From Erythrobacter sp. SCN 62-14 (GTDB taxonomy: Bacteria; Pseudomonadota; Alphaproteobacteria; Sphingomonadales; Sphingomonadaceae), in NCBI GenBank assembly GCA_001724215.1, contig MEDW01000007.1, positions 1 to 54,062 of the forward strand: DNA of 54,062 bases, in the 5' to 3' direction. Below are positions 28,223-36,867 of this stretch, piece by piece. The first letter of the stretch is position 1, and the number at the start of each line of letters is the position of its first letter. A program made the translations under genes and the position numbers. Below the pieces are notes generated by a model. It did no database searches and had not been told where the DNA came from. It was given only the letters and a program-made list of their open reading frames with translations.

Positions 28223-29407
28223 ATGTTTTTCAACTTCGTCGACGAACTTCGCGCCGCTGGCATCGGGGCCAGCTTTAAAGAGCACCTCACTTTGCTGGAG
28301 GCGCTCGACAAGGATGTGATCGAACAGACGCCGGAAGCGTTCTATTACCTCTCCCGCGCCACTTTCGTGAAGGATGAAGGCCTGCTCGACCGCTTCGATC
28401 AGGTGTTCCACAAAGTGTTCAAGGGGATCATGTCCGATTACGGGCAGAACCCGGTCGATATCCCCGAAGATTGGCTGAAGGCGGTTGCGGAGAAATTCCT
28501 GACCCCTGAGGAGATGGAAAAGATCAAATCGCTGGGCGACTGGGACGAGATCATGGAGACGCTTAAAAAGCGTCTGGAAGAACAGGAAAAACGCCATCAG
28601 GGCGGCAATAAGTGGATCGGCACGGGCGGCACCAGCCCCTTTGGCAATTCGGGATACAACCCCGAAGGCGTGCGGATCGGCGGGGAATCAAAGCACGGCC
28701 GCGCGATCAAGGTGTGGGAAAAGCGCGAGTTCAAGAACTTGGACAACACCAAGGAATTGGGCACCCGCAACATCAAAATGGCGCTGCGGCGTTTGCGGCG
28801 CTTCGCCCGTGAAGGCGCGCAGGATCAGCTCGATCTTGATGCCACCATCAAGGGCACGGCCAAGCAAGGCTGGCTCGATATCCACATGCGCGCCGAGCGC
28901 CGCAATGCGGTGAAATTGCTGCTTTTCCTTGATGTTGGCGGTTCGATGGATCCCTTCATCAAGCTGGTGGAGGAATTGTTCAGCGCGGCGACGGCGGAGT
29001 TCAAGAACCTTGAATTCTTCTACTTCCACAATTGCCTTTATGAAGGCGTGTGGAAAGACAATAAGCGGCGCTGGCAGGAACGCACCAAGACTTGGGACGT
29101 GCTCCACAAATATGGCCATGATTACAAAGTGGTGTTCGTGGGTGATGCGGCGATGAGCCCCTATGAAATCACCCATCCCGGCGGCAGCGTCGAACATATG
29201 AACGAGGAAGCGGGCGCGGTCTGGCTGCAACGCATCACCAACACTTACCCTGCAACTGTGTGGCTCAATCCCGTGCCGGAAAAGCAGTGGAATTATTCGC
29301 AATCGACCAAGATGATAAAACAGTTGGTCAATGATCGGATGTATCCGCTCACCCTCGAAGGGCTCGACGGCGCGATGCGCGAGCTGTCGCGCAAGCACGG
29401 GGCGTAG
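28223..29407 (+). CDS. VWA domain protein, CoxE-like, partner of MoxR
   Basis: Protein of 394 residues. The C-terminal half is a von Willebrand A fold: the MIDAS-like LLFLDVGGSMDPFI lies near residue 236, and YKVVFVGDAAMSPYEI supplies a further conserved acidic loop. The MIDAS has glycine where the usual DxSxS has its first serine, so metal binding may be altered. The N-terminal half is helical and basic (RLRRFAREGAQDQLDLDATI). Such proteins pair with MoxR ATPases; the moxR gene here is separated by the opposing receptor gene. I start at ATG 28223 (MFFNFVDELR), not the GTG 21 nt upstream. Confidence 0.85.
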   Translation: MFFNFVDELRAAGIGASFKEHLTLLEALDKDVIEQTPEAFYYLSRATFVKDEGLLDRFDQVFHKVFKGIMSDYGQNPVDIPEDWLKAVAEKFLTPEEMEKIKSLGDWDEIMETLKKRLEEQEKRHQGGNKWIGTGGTSPFGNSGYNPEGVRIGGESKHGRAIKVWEKREFKNLDNTKELGTRNIKMALRRLRRFAREGAQDQLDLDATIKGTAKQGWLDIHMRAERRNAVKLLLFLDVGGSMDPFIKLVEELFSAATAEFKNLEFFYFHNCLYEGVWKDNKRRWQERTKTWDVLHKYGHDYKVVFVGDAAMSPYEITHPGGSVEHMNEEAGAVWLQRITNTYPATVWLNPVPEKQWNYSQSTKMIKQLVNDRMYPLTLEGLDGAMRELSRKHGA

Positions 29408-29466
29408 CAATCGGTCTGGAAAAATGACTGCCAATCAGGTATTTCTCTTCATCTGAGGAGAAAGCC

Positions 29467-29796
29467 ATGATGATTGCCCTTCATGCCCTTGCAGGCGGCT
29501 TTGTGCTTGCCGGTCTTACCGCCGCGGCTGCCCCCGAAGCGAACGCGAACGCCGCCAACCGCCAAGCAACCTTCCCTGAATGTCTCGATCGCCCCGTTCT
29601 GGCGTCTGGCCGAAATGGTGAGGGGGTCGAGCGGGAGCCTGCGCGGCCCGGTGATGGGCAGGCGATCTACGCGGTGGATCGCCGCGAAAATGGCTGTCCT
29701 GTGCTGGTGAAGATGGGCAGGCCCGCGGAGGTGGAACCCGCGCCCAAGCCTGCCGTCCCCATGATGATCGCAGCGCCGGACAAAGGCGGTCAATAA
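29467..29796 (+). CDS. Small secreted hypothetical protein
   Basis: Protein of 109 residues with a cleavable-looking signal (MMIALHALAGGFVLAGLTAA, then AAPEANA). The mature part is polar and Pro-rich with two cysteines (FPECLDRPV and ENGCPVLV), which could form a disulfide. I recognise no family. GAGGAGA precedes the ATG at a good distance. It converges with the NamZ-like gene and overlaps it by 7 nt. Confidence 0.6.
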   Translation: MMIALHALAGGFVLAGLTAAAAPEANANAANRQATFPECLDRPVLASGRNGEGVEREPARPGDGQAIYAVDRRENGCPVLVKMGRPAEVEPAPKPAVPMMIAAPDKGGQ

Positions 29797-30989
29797 AGCA
29801 AATGCTCGCGCACGGCGGCGACCCACGCCGCCTCGTCCTGTGACGCCATCACGTCGAGATCATGCGGGGTGGCCGCGTTGTCATCGACCCATTGGCGCAG
29901 TGATGGCCCGCCATTGATGACGTCAATCGCGAGGCGCTCCAGCTCATACTCGTAAGCGAAATCGCGCCAGATCGGATAGTCCGGGTAGAGCAGCCGGATC
30001 GCCTTGAACGCGAGCGCCTGCAAGCGCCATGGGCGGAAGGCGTGGTGAGCGTAGAAATCGCCTTCTGCGTGAATCATCAAGGCATTGCAGAGCATTCCTG
30101 CGTGCTTGTGGAAAGTCGGCTCAAACCAGCATTCGCGGATTGCTGCGCCCGCCAGCCATTCGGGCGCGAGCTGCTGCATTGCCGCCATGACGTCACTTGC
30201 GACAATATCGGGCGCGCCGAACAGCACTTCCAAGGGGCGCGTTGTGCCGCGCCCTTCCGATAGCGTCGTGCCTTCAATCATCACCGTGCCGGCATAGCAG
30301 CGCGCCATGTTGAGATTGGCGGCGTTGGGGCTGGGATTGATCCACAGGCGTGACGTCGGCCAGCCAAAGCCCGGCTCGGCGTCAGGCTGCCAGCCCTCCA
30401 TCGCCGCCACTTGATACGCGACATCAAGGCCGAAATGCTGGATGAACCAGTGGCCCATTTCCCCCATGGTGAGCCCGTGGCGCATCGGCATCGGAGCAGC
30501 GCCGACAAAGCTTTCTTGCCCCGGAACCAGCAAGGTTCCTTCTACCGGGCGGCCTGCCGGATTGGGGCGATCGAGCACCCAGACTTCCTTGCCTGCCTTG
30601 GCGGCTTCTTCGAGCAAATACAGCAGGGTAGTAACGAAAGTATAGATCCGGCAGCCCAAGTCCTGCAAATCGAACAGGAACACATCGGCGCTGGCCATCA
30701 TCGCGCTCGTCGGGCGGCGCACGTCGCCATAGAGCGAGAAAATCGGGATGCCGTAGCGCGCGTCCATCTCGTCGGCGCTCTCAACCATATTGTCCTGCTT
30801 GTCGCCTTTAAGCCCATGCTGCGGGCCAAAGGCGCTGGTGATGTTCACCCCTGCCCCGATCAGCGCATCGAGGCTGTGAGTGAGATCAGCTGTAACGCTG
30901 GCTGGGTGGGCGACCAATGCCACGCGGCGGCCTGAAAGCTGGCGCAGCAGGGCAGGATCGGCGAGCAGGCGGTCTATTCCGAATTTCAT
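29790..30989 (-). CDS. DUF1343 / NamZ-like exo-beta-N-acetylmuramidase
   Basis: Protein of 399 residues of the DUF1343 family; the characterised member NamZ releases terminal MurNAc from peptidoglycan fragments. Family text is clear: RRVALVAHPASVTADLTHSL, FGPQHGLKGDKQDNM, PIFSLYGDVRRPTSAMM, FDLQDLGCRIYTFVTTL, EVWVLDRPNPAGRPVEG and YAGTVMIEGTTLSEGRGTTR. I see no signal peptide with the start MKFGIDRLLA (30989); a start 36 nt upstream adds MLLRGRCSNPWC and still gives no classical signal. This suggests cytoplasmic wall recycling. No other recycling gene is adjacent. Confidence 0.88.
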   Translation of the reverse strand: MKFGIDRLLADPALLRQLSGRRVALVAHPASVTADLTHSLDALIGAGVNITSAFGPQHGLKGDKQDNMVESADEMDARYGIPIFSLYGDVRRPTSAMMASADVFLFDLQDLGCRIYTFVTTLLYLLEEAAKAGKEVWVLDRPNPAGRPVEGTLLVPGQESFVGAAPMPMRHGLTMGEMGHWFIQHFGLDVAYQVAAMEGWQPDAEPGFGWPTSRLWINPSPNAANLNMARCYAGTVMIEGTTLSEGRGTTRPLEVLFGAPDIVASDVMAAMQQLAPEWLAGAAIRECWFEPTFHKHAGMLCNALMIHAEGDFYAHHAFRPWRLQALAFKAIRLLYPDYPIWRDFAYEYELERLAIDVINGGPSLRQWVDDNAATPHDLDVMASQDEAAWVAAVREHLLY

Positions 30990-31072
30990 GCACCAAGGGT
31001 TGGAACAGCGCCCGCGCAAAAGCAACGGGCGCAGTCATGGTATCTGCGCTTTTCATGCCCATATAGGCCCCT

Positions 31073-31573
31073 ATGGATTGGACCACCGCCTCAATCGCCG
31101 CTGCATGGGCTATCATTCTGGGCGGTGCAGGCGGCGCGCTGACCGAGATCGGCGCGTGGTACAAGAACCTCAGAAAACCGCCCTGGCAGCCGCCCGATTG
31201 GCTGTTTGGCCCTGCCTGGACGACAATCCTTGGGCTGGCCGGGTGGAGCCTTTATCTCGGCCTGACGAGTGCACCCGATGCCAATGCGCGGGCGATGATT
31301 GCCGCGCTGTTTGCGGCGAATTTCGTGCTGCATTTCGCGTGGTCGCCGCTGTTTTTCAAGCTGCAACGCCCCGATTGGGCCTTGGCGGAAAACGTGTTGT
31401 TGTGGCTTTCGGTCGCCGCCTTGCTGCTGGGTGTGCCGCGCTTGTCGGGGGTGACTTTCGCCGGGTGGCTGATTGTGCCCTATTTCGTGTGGGTCAGCTT
31501 TGCCTTCATCCTCAATGTAAAAATCGTGCAGCTGAACGCGCCGTTCGGCAAGGCTGCAGCGGCAAGCGATTAA
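31073..31573 (+). CDS. tspO: TspO/MBR family tryptophan-rich sensory protein
   Basis: Five-helix membrane protein of 166 residues. Family signatures: WYKNLRKPPWQPPDWLFGPA, AANFVLHFAWSPLFFKLQRP, and VPYFVWVSFAFILNVKIVQLN in the last helix. TspO binds and may degrade porphyrins; in Rhodobacter it tunes photosynthesis genes to oxygen. No tetrapyrrole pathway gene is next to it. Its stop shares TTAA with the stop of the converging DOMON-like gene. Confidence 0.93.
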   Translation: MDWTTASIAAAWAIILGGAGGALTEIGAWYKNLRKPPWQPPDWLFGPAWTTILGLAGWSLYLGLTSAPDANARAMIAALFAANFVLHFAWSPLFFKLQRPDWALAENVLLWLSVAALLLGVPRLSGVTFAGWLIVPYFVWVSFAFILNVKIVQLNAPFGKAAAASD

Positions 31574-32085
31574 CGCTCAACGATGATCTGGCGGCAGGCT
31601 TCGGAGTGGAACTCGGGCTTGCCCGGAGGAAAGGCGAGCGCCCAATATTGAATGCGGCCCTCGCCCATATCGACCACGGCGTTGAGGGCGACCTGTGCAG
31701 GGGCAGGCAGATCAGCGGCAATGCTTGCCCTCAGCACCAATTCATCGTCGCTGTGCGAGCACGACAGCGCGATTGTCTCGACCGGGGCATCGCGCATCCC
31801 TTCGCGAAAGGCATCAAAATCATAGGCCGCCCATTGCCCTGAGGGCGAGAGGTTGAACTCGCGGTAACAGGTGCCGCCGATCGGCTGCCAGAAAATCTCA
31901 AAACAGGTGGTCTGCCACAGATTGTCCTTGCGCGCCGAAGGCTGCGCCGAAGGCACGATGATTGCGTCAATCCTGCCATCCAGCCTGAACTCTGCTTCGC
32001 AACCTGTTGCAGTTGCGCGGATTTCGGCGGTCACAGCCCGGATGGGGCCAAGATCGCAGGCGACATGGAGCATAAGCGGTTGCAT
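31570..32085 (-). CDS. DOMON-like domain protein
   Basis: Protein of about 171 residues without a signal peptide. The stretch NLWQTTCFEIFWQPIGGTCY and REFNLSPSGQWAAYDFDAFR match small proteobacterial proteins labelled DOMON-like, related to type 9 carbohydrate-binding modules. Ligand and role are unknown. I start at the ATG at 32085 (MQPLMLHVACD); MLHVACD at 32073 is an alternative. The longer open frame upstream runs antisense to tyrS and is not real. It diverges from tyrS across about 80 nt. Confidence 0.75.
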   Translation of the reverse strand: MQPLMLHVACDLGPIRAVTAEIRATATGCEAEFRLDGRIDAIIVPSAQPSARKDNLWQTTCFEIFWQPIGGTCYREFNLSPSGQWAAYDFDAFREGMRDAPVETIALSCSHSDDELVLRASIAADLPAPAQVALNAVVDMGEGRIQYWALAFPPGKPEFHSEACRQIIVER

Positions 32086-32163
32086 TATGGTGTGATGCCG
32101 ATGCAGGCCTGCAAGGGCAAGCCACTTCCCGTTCTGCCCCCACACTGTTAGAGGCGCTGCCCC

Positions 32164-33393
32164 ATGAGCACTTACGAATCCGCCCTGCTGCGCCTGCTGG
32201 ATGAACGCGGCTATATCCACCAGATGACCGATGCGGCCGCCCTTGATGCTTTGGCGGCAAAGCAGATCGTGCCCGGCTATATCGGCTTTGACCCGACCGC
32301 GCCGAGCCTTCATGTCGGCTCGATGGTGCAGATCATGCTGCTGCGGCGCTTGCAGCAGGCCGGGCACAAGCCGATCGTGGTTATGGGCGGCGGCACGGGC
32401 AAGATCGGTGATCCGTCTTTGCGCGATGAGGCCCGCAGCCTGCTCACCACCGAAAAAATCGCGGCCAATGTCGCCTCGATCCGGCGCATTTTTGACCGCT
32501 TCCTGACCTTTGGCGATGGGCCTACCGATGCAATCATGGTCGATAACGCCGAATGGCTCGACGCGCTTCGCTATATCCCCTTCCTGCGCGAAGTGGGCCA
32601 GCATTTCTCGGTCAACCGAATGCTGAGTTTCGACTCGGTCAAACAGCGGCTTGATCGCGAGCAATCGCTGAGCTTCCTCGAATTCAATTACATGATCCTG
32701 CAAGCCTATGATTTCCGTGAGCTGTCGCAGCGTTACGCCTGCCGCTTGCAGATGGGCGGCAGCGATCAGTGGGGCAATATCGTCAACGGCATCGAACTCA
32801 CCCGCCGGATGGACGGGGTGGAAGTGTTCGGCGTGACCACACCGCTGCTCACCACCGCCGATGGCGCCAAGATGGGCAAGACGGCTGCGGGCGCAGTGTG
32901 GCTGAATGAAGACGCACTGCCGAGTTACGATTTCTGGCAATATTGGCGCAACACCGATGATCGCGATGTGGGTAAGTTCCTGCGCCTGTTCACCGATCTG
33001 CCGCTCGATGAAATCGCCCGGCTCGAGGCGCTAGAGGGCGCAGAAATCAACGCCGCCAAGGTGGTGCTGGCCAATGAAGTCACCGCTCTGGTGCGCGGAG
33101 CCGAAGCTGCCGCCAAGGCCGAGGCAACCGCGCGCGAGACTTTTGCGGGTTCAGGCGCAGGCGAAGATTTGCCCAGCCTTGCCGCGGGTTCTGAAGGCAT
33201 CAGGATCGGCGCGGCGCTCACGCAATTGGGCTTCACCGCCTCAGGTGGCGAGGCCAAGCGCAAGCTGGCAGAAGGCGCGGTAAGGCTCGAAGGCGAAGTC
33301 ATCACCGATCCGGCTCACCTGATTGCACCTGCCGATGGCGAGGTCTTGCGGCTCAGCCTTGGCAAGAAGAAGCACGCGCTTATCACCCACTGA
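32164..33393 (+). CDS. tyrS: Tyrosyl-tRNA synthetase
   Basis: Class I synthetase of 409 residues that charges tRNA-Tyr. The HIGH-type motif is HVGS (residues 50-53, in [11 protein letters not shown]), and the KMSKS loop reads KMGKT from residue 236. Tyrosine-binding text [20 protein letters not shown] and [17 protein letters not shown] is intact. The C-terminal S4-like RNA-binding domain is present ([20 protein letters not shown]). The family is the bacterial TyrRS type. Confidence 0.97.
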   Translation: MSTYESALLRLLDERGYIHQMTDAAALDALAAKQIVPGYIGFDPTAPSLHVGSMVQIMLLRRLQQAGHKPIVVMGGGTGKIGDPSLRDEARSLLTTEKIAANVASIRRIFDRFLTFGDGPTDAIMVDNAEWLDALRYIPFLREVGQHFSVNRMLSFDSVKQRLDREQSLSFLEFNYMILQAYDFRELSQRYACRLQMGGSDQWGNIVNGIELTRRMDGVEVFGVTTPLLTTADGAKMGKTAAGAVWLNEDALPSYDFWQYWRNTDDRDVGKFLRLFTDLPLDEIARLEALEGAEINAAKVVLANEVTALVRGAEAAAKAEATARETFAGSGAGEDLPSLAAGSEGIRIGAALTQLGFTASGGEAKRKLAEGAVRLEGEVITDPAHLIAPADGEVLRLSLGKKKHALITH

Positions 33394-33493
33394 CAGCGCC
33401 CTGCTCTCCGCGTTTTGTGTCCAAGCTTTACCAAATATCAGCCTTTGGCGGTCATGGTGGGCTCTAGCGACAACAACACAAGGAGCGCGGGTC

Positions 33494-33832
33494 TTGTCTG
33501 CCGGAGCCAATCTGAGCGTTACGGATCTGCGGCGAGCCGCACGTCACCCGGTGGATTTCCACGTCTTTGCCGAACATTTCACGCGCGGCGATGTGAATTT
33601 CCACGTCTGCAACCTGTCGGCCCATGGCTTTATGATCGACAATGCCGCTGATCTTCAGCGCGGCGACAGGGTGATGATCCGCTTGCCAGTGGTTGGCCGG
33701 ATCGAGGCTTATGTGATCTGGATGATCGACAGCCGTGCGGGCTTCCAGTTTGAACGGATCATTCGTTTCGATGCGTTGATGGAAATGCTCGACCGGTTGC
33801 AGCCCAACCCGCGCTTGCGCCGCAAGCGCTGA
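33494..33832 (+). CDS. PilZ domain protein
   Basis: Single-domain protein of 112 residues. The c-di-GMP motifs are both present: RRAARHPVDF (RxxxR type) and NLSAHGFMIDN (D/NxSxxG type), followed by the beta-barrel VMIRLPVVGRIEAYVIWMID. It is a likely c-di-GMP effector with an unknown partner. The start is a TTG at 33494, chosen because AAGGAG (33480-33485) lies exactly 8 nt before it; no ATG or GTG in frame has such a site. The gene stands alone between tyrS and an MFS gene. Confidence 0.85.
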   Translation: MSAGANLSVTDLRRAARHPVDFHVFAEHFTRGDVNFHVCNLSAHGFMIDNAADLQRGDRVMIRLPVVGRIEAYVIWMIDSRAGFQFERIIRFDALMEMLDRLQPNPRLRRKR

Positions 33833-33901
33833 AGGCTGACTCGCAACCCCCGATAGTTAAGCTCGCTTGGCATTGGCCCGCCCGCCTGCCATGGCGGCGC
33901 G

Positions 33902-35212
33902 GTGACTGACAGCGAAATCCCTTCCCCACAGGCCCGCCAGCATCCGCTCGGCGTGCACAATTTCCGGTGCTATTTCGTCGGCCGCCTCGCGATGACGCTG
34001 GGGCAATACGCGATGCTGCTGATTATCGGCTGGCAGACCTATAATATGGCGCGCGATGGGGGGTTGAGCGTGGCCGAGGCATCGGGGCAATTGGCGCTGA
34101 TCGGGTTGTTCCAGTTCCTGCCGCTGTTTGTGCTGACGCCTTTCTCCGGCCTTGCCGCTGATCGCTTTGATCGCCGCCGCCTTGGGCAAGCCATGGTGGC
34201 GGTGCAATTGCTGTGTGCGCTGGTGCTTGCGGTGACGACCCATAGCGGCACAATCAACCTTGGCGTGTTGTATGCGGTGGCGGGATTGCTGGGGATTGCG
34301 CGGTGTTTTTCCGGCCCTGCGCTTTCTGCGCTCGCCCCCAATCTGGTTCCCAAGGCGATCCTGCCCACCGCCATCGCGCTGTCCTCCATCGCCTGGCAGG
34401 CAGGCACGATTGCCGGGCCTGCGATGGGCGGCGTGCTCTATGGTGTGGCCCCTGCCCTGCCCTATGCCGTGGCAAGCGCCTTGCTGGCGGTGACGCTGAT
34501 TGCTTTCGGGATGATCGGCACGGTCGAACAGCCCGCTCTTCGCAAGGATGTGCGCCCGATTGGCCAGATTTTGGATGGCCTTTCCTATGTGGTGCGCAAC
34601 AAGATGGTGGCAGGCGCGATCACGCTTGATCTGTTTGCGGTGTTTCTGGCAGGGGCGACCGCGCTGTTCCCGGTCTATGCGCGCGATATTCTGCAAAGCG
34701 GCGAGACGGGCCTTGCTCTGCTGGCCGCAGCGCCGGGCGTGGGCGCGCTGGTGACAGCGGCGTGGTTTTCCTGGCGGCCGATTGAAAGCAATGTCGGCCC
34801 CAAGATGCTGTGGTCGGTCGCAGCTTTTGGGGTGGCGACCATTGTGTTCGGCCTTTCGACCTCGATGCCGCTTAGCCTTGCGATGCTGTTCATTGTGGGG
34901 GCTGCCGATATGTTCAGCGTCTATATCCGCCAGTCGTTGATCCAGCTGCACACGCCGGATGACAAGCGCGGTCGGGTGTCGTCCGTCAGCCAGCTTACCA
35001 TCAGCGCATCCAACGAAGGCGGCGATTTCTTTTCGGGCAGTTTGGCCTATTTGATCGGCCCTGTCGCGGCGGTTGTCGCTGGCGGGGTGGGCGCGATTGT
35101 CACCGTGGCGCTGTGGAGCCGGCTGTTTCCGGTTTTGCGCACGACGAAGACCTTCGATCCGCCGCCCGATCTGCTAAACCCTTCGCATAAGAACAACCCT
35201 CAGGAGGCCTGA
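33902..35212 (+). CDS. MFS transporter, EntS/exporter-like
   Basis: Inner-membrane protein of 436 residues with 12 predicted helices. The start [20 protein letters not shown] and the loop [10 protein letters not shown] are typical of the MFS_3 group that includes the enterobactin exporter EntS. GKRGRVSS-type text appears as [20 protein letters not shown]. The substrate is unknown; no siderophore gene is near. The start is a GTG. Its stop codon lies 1 nt before the cysK ATG, and the cysK ribosome site (AGGAGG) is inside its last codons, so the two genes are almost certainly co-translated. Confidence 0.88.
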   Translation: MTDSEIPSPQARQHPLGVHNFRCYFVGRLAMTLGQYAMLLIIGWQTYNMARDGGLSVAEASGQLALIGLFQFLPLFVLTPFSGLAADRFDRRRLGQAMVAVQLLCALVLAVTTHSGTINLGVLYAVAGLLGIARCFSGPALSALAPNLVPKAILPTAIALSSIAWQAGTIAGPAMGGVLYGVAPALPYAVASALLAVTLIAFGMIGTVEQPALRKDVRPIGQILDGLSYVVRNKMVAGAITLDLFAVFLAGATALFPVYARDILQSGETGLALLAAAPGVGALVTAAWFSWRPIESNVGPKMLWSVAAFGVATIVFGLSTSMPLSLAMLFIVGAADMFSVYIRQSLIQLHTPDDKRGRVSSVSQLTISASNEGGDFFSGSLAYLIGPVAAVVAGGVGAIVTVALWSRLFPVLRTTKTFDPPPDLLNPSHKNNPQEA

Positions 35213-35213
35213 C

Positions 35214-36134
35214 ATGAAAGCCGACAGCATCCTTGCCACCATTGGCGCCACTCCGCACATTCGTCTGGCGCGGATGTTCCCGAACCACGAAGTCTGGGTG
35301 AAGTCCGAGCGCGCCAATCCCGGTGGCTCGATCAAGGACCGGATCGCGCTTGCCATGGTGGAGGATGCGGAAGAGCGCGGCCTGCTGAAGCCGGGCGGCA
35401 CGATTGTTGAGCCCACCAGCGGCAACACCGGGATTGGCCTTGCGATGGTGGCCGCGGTCAAGGGTTACAAGCTGGTGCTGGTGATGCCCGAATCAATGTC
35501 GGTCGAACGCCGCCGCTTGATGCTGGCCTATGGCGCGAGCTTTGATCTCACCGCGCGCGAAAAAGGCATGCGCGGCGCGATTGAGCGGGCCGAGGAGCTG
35601 GTTAACACCACGCCCGGCGCATGGATGCCGAGCCAGTTCGACAATGGCGCCAACCCCGCCGTTCACGCCCGCACCACGGCGCGCGAAATCCTTGCCGATT
35701 TTGCGGACACGCCCATTGATGTGATGATTACTGGCGTTGGCACGGGCGGGCATTTGACGGGCTGCGCGGAGGAATTGAAAAAGCACTGGGCGAATTTCAA
35801 GGCTTACGGCGTTGAGCCCGCCGCCTCGCCCGTCATCAATGGCGGCCAGCCCGGCCCCCACCCCATTCAGGGGATTGGCGCAGGGTTCATTCCCGGCAAC
35901 CTGCACACATCGGCGATTGACGGCGCGATTGCGGTTGATGCCGAAGACGCCAAGGAAATGGCCCGCCGCGCCGCGCGCGAAGAAGGGATGCTGGTGGGCA
36001 TTTCCTCCGGGGCGACGCTGGCCGCCATTGCCAAAAAGCTGCCCGAACTGCCTGCGGGCGCGCGCGTGATGGGCTTCAATTACGACACTGGGGAACGTTA
36101 CTTGTCCGTGCCGGATTTTCTTCCCGTTGAGTGA
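35214..36134 (+). CDS. cysK: Cysteine synthase A (O-acetylserine sulfhydrylase)
   Basis: PLP enzyme that makes L-cysteine from O-acetylserine and sulfide; 306 residues. The PLP lysine is K41 in [10 protein letters not shown]. The substrate loop [14 protein letters not shown] and the phosphate loop [17 protein letters not shown] are complete, and [14 protein letters not shown] follows near the C-terminus. It is tightly coupled to the upstream MFS gene, which raises the possibility that the transporter handles a cysteine-pathway compound; this is inference from spacing only. Confidence 0.95.
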   Translation: MKADSILATIGATPHIRLARMFPNHEVWVKSERANPGGSIKDRIALAMVEDAEERGLLKPGGTIVEPTSGNTGIGLAMVAAVKGYKLVLVMPESMSVERRRLMLAYGASFDLTAREKGMRGAIERAEELVNTTPGAWMPSQFDNGANPAVHARTTAREILADFADTPIDVMITGVGTGGHLTGCAEELKKHWANFKAYGVEPAASPVINGGQPGPHPIQGIGAGFIPGNLHTSAIDGAIAVDAEDAKEMARRAAREEGMLVGISSGATLAAIAKKLPELPAGARVMGFNYDTGERYLSVPDFLPVE

Positions 36135-36215
36135 ACCGATTCCTTAACCCTGACCCGAGTATTCTTGTGAGGATATGCAAAAGCTGATCTCGCAGGGTCT
36201 CGGGAGCCGGGGCCG

Positions 36216-36800
36216 ATGAAATTCATCAAGCTCGAATCGCGCGGCGGCAATTATCTTGTCGTGGCGGAGAATGTCGCGTGGTTGCGCACGGCTGAAAACG
36301 GCCAGACCAGTGTCGGGATCATCGGCGGCCAGCCGCTGCTGGTGGTGGGTTCGGTCGAGGAGGTTGCGGCCAAGATCCTTGCAGGGGCAGCGCCCGATGA
36401 GCCGGAGGCGGAAGCCACTCCGCCCGCACCGCCTGTGGCGGCGGCTGCGAGTGCCCAGACCGCAAGCGCGCCTGCAGTGGAAGCCCCGCCCGCGCCGCCT
36501 GAGCCTGAGCCAGCGCCAGCGTCAAAGCCAGAGCCAGAGCCGGTTGAGGCAGTTGTTGCTGAACCTGTTGCCGAGATTGTGACCGAGCCACCTGAACCCG
36601 AACCGCAAGCCGAGCCTGCCCCGGCGCCGCAACTGGAAGCCCCGGCCGCAGCCGCTCCACCGCCTGTTCCACCACCCGTCCCCGCGCCGCGCCCCCGCGC
36701 TCCAGCCGCCGAAGTCGTGCCGCTCGCACAGCGGATCGCGCGCGCCAACCGCTCGCAAGTCAAAGGCGGGAGCCAGCGCTTCATGAGTGCGCTTGATTAA
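36216..36800 (+). CDS. Hypothetical protein with a short N-terminal domain and a Pro/Ala/Glu-rich region
   Basis: Protein of 194 residues. Residues 1-56 look folded (MKFIKLESRGGNYLVVAENV, then VGIIGGQPLLVVGSVEEVAA); the spacing of hydrophobic residues and SVEEV resembles the small flagellar-type protein FlbD, but that is only a pattern. Residues 57-165 are low-complexity Pro, Ala, Glu and Val, likely a disordered spacer. The last 30 residues are basic (PLAQRIARANRSQVKGGSQR). GGGAG precedes the ATG. It has no membrane segment. The function is unknown. Confidence 0.65.
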   Translation: MKFIKLESRGGNYLVVAENVAWLRTAENGQTSVGIIGGQPLLVVGSVEEVAAKILAGAAPDEPEAEATPPAPPVAAAASAQTASAPAVEAPPAPPEPEPAPASKPEPEPVEAVVAEPVAEIVTEPPEPEPQAEPAPAPQLEAPAAAAPPPVPPPVPAPRPRAPAAEVVPLAQRIARANRSQVKGGSQRFMSALD

Positions 36801-36806
36801 ACGCCA

Positions 36807-36844
36807 AACGGGCCGCCATGCCGATTACAGCATGGCGGCCCGTT
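36807..36844. terminator. Perfect hairpin between convergent genes
   Basis: A perfect 15-bp inverted repeat (36807-36821 against 36830-36844, stem AACGGGCCGCCATGC) with an 8-nt loop. No long T-run follows on either strand. It lies between the ends of the Pro-rich protein gene and the acyl-CoA dehydrogenase gene and probably works as a bidirectional terminator or message-stabilising end. Confidence 0.75.
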
Positions 36845-36867
36845 CAGTGTTCTAAGCGCGGTGGCGA

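Noticed and set aside
32086-32940. Long minus-strand reading frame continuing the DOMON-like gene
   Set aside because: It is entirely antisense to tyrS, whose motifs are intact, and has no family features.
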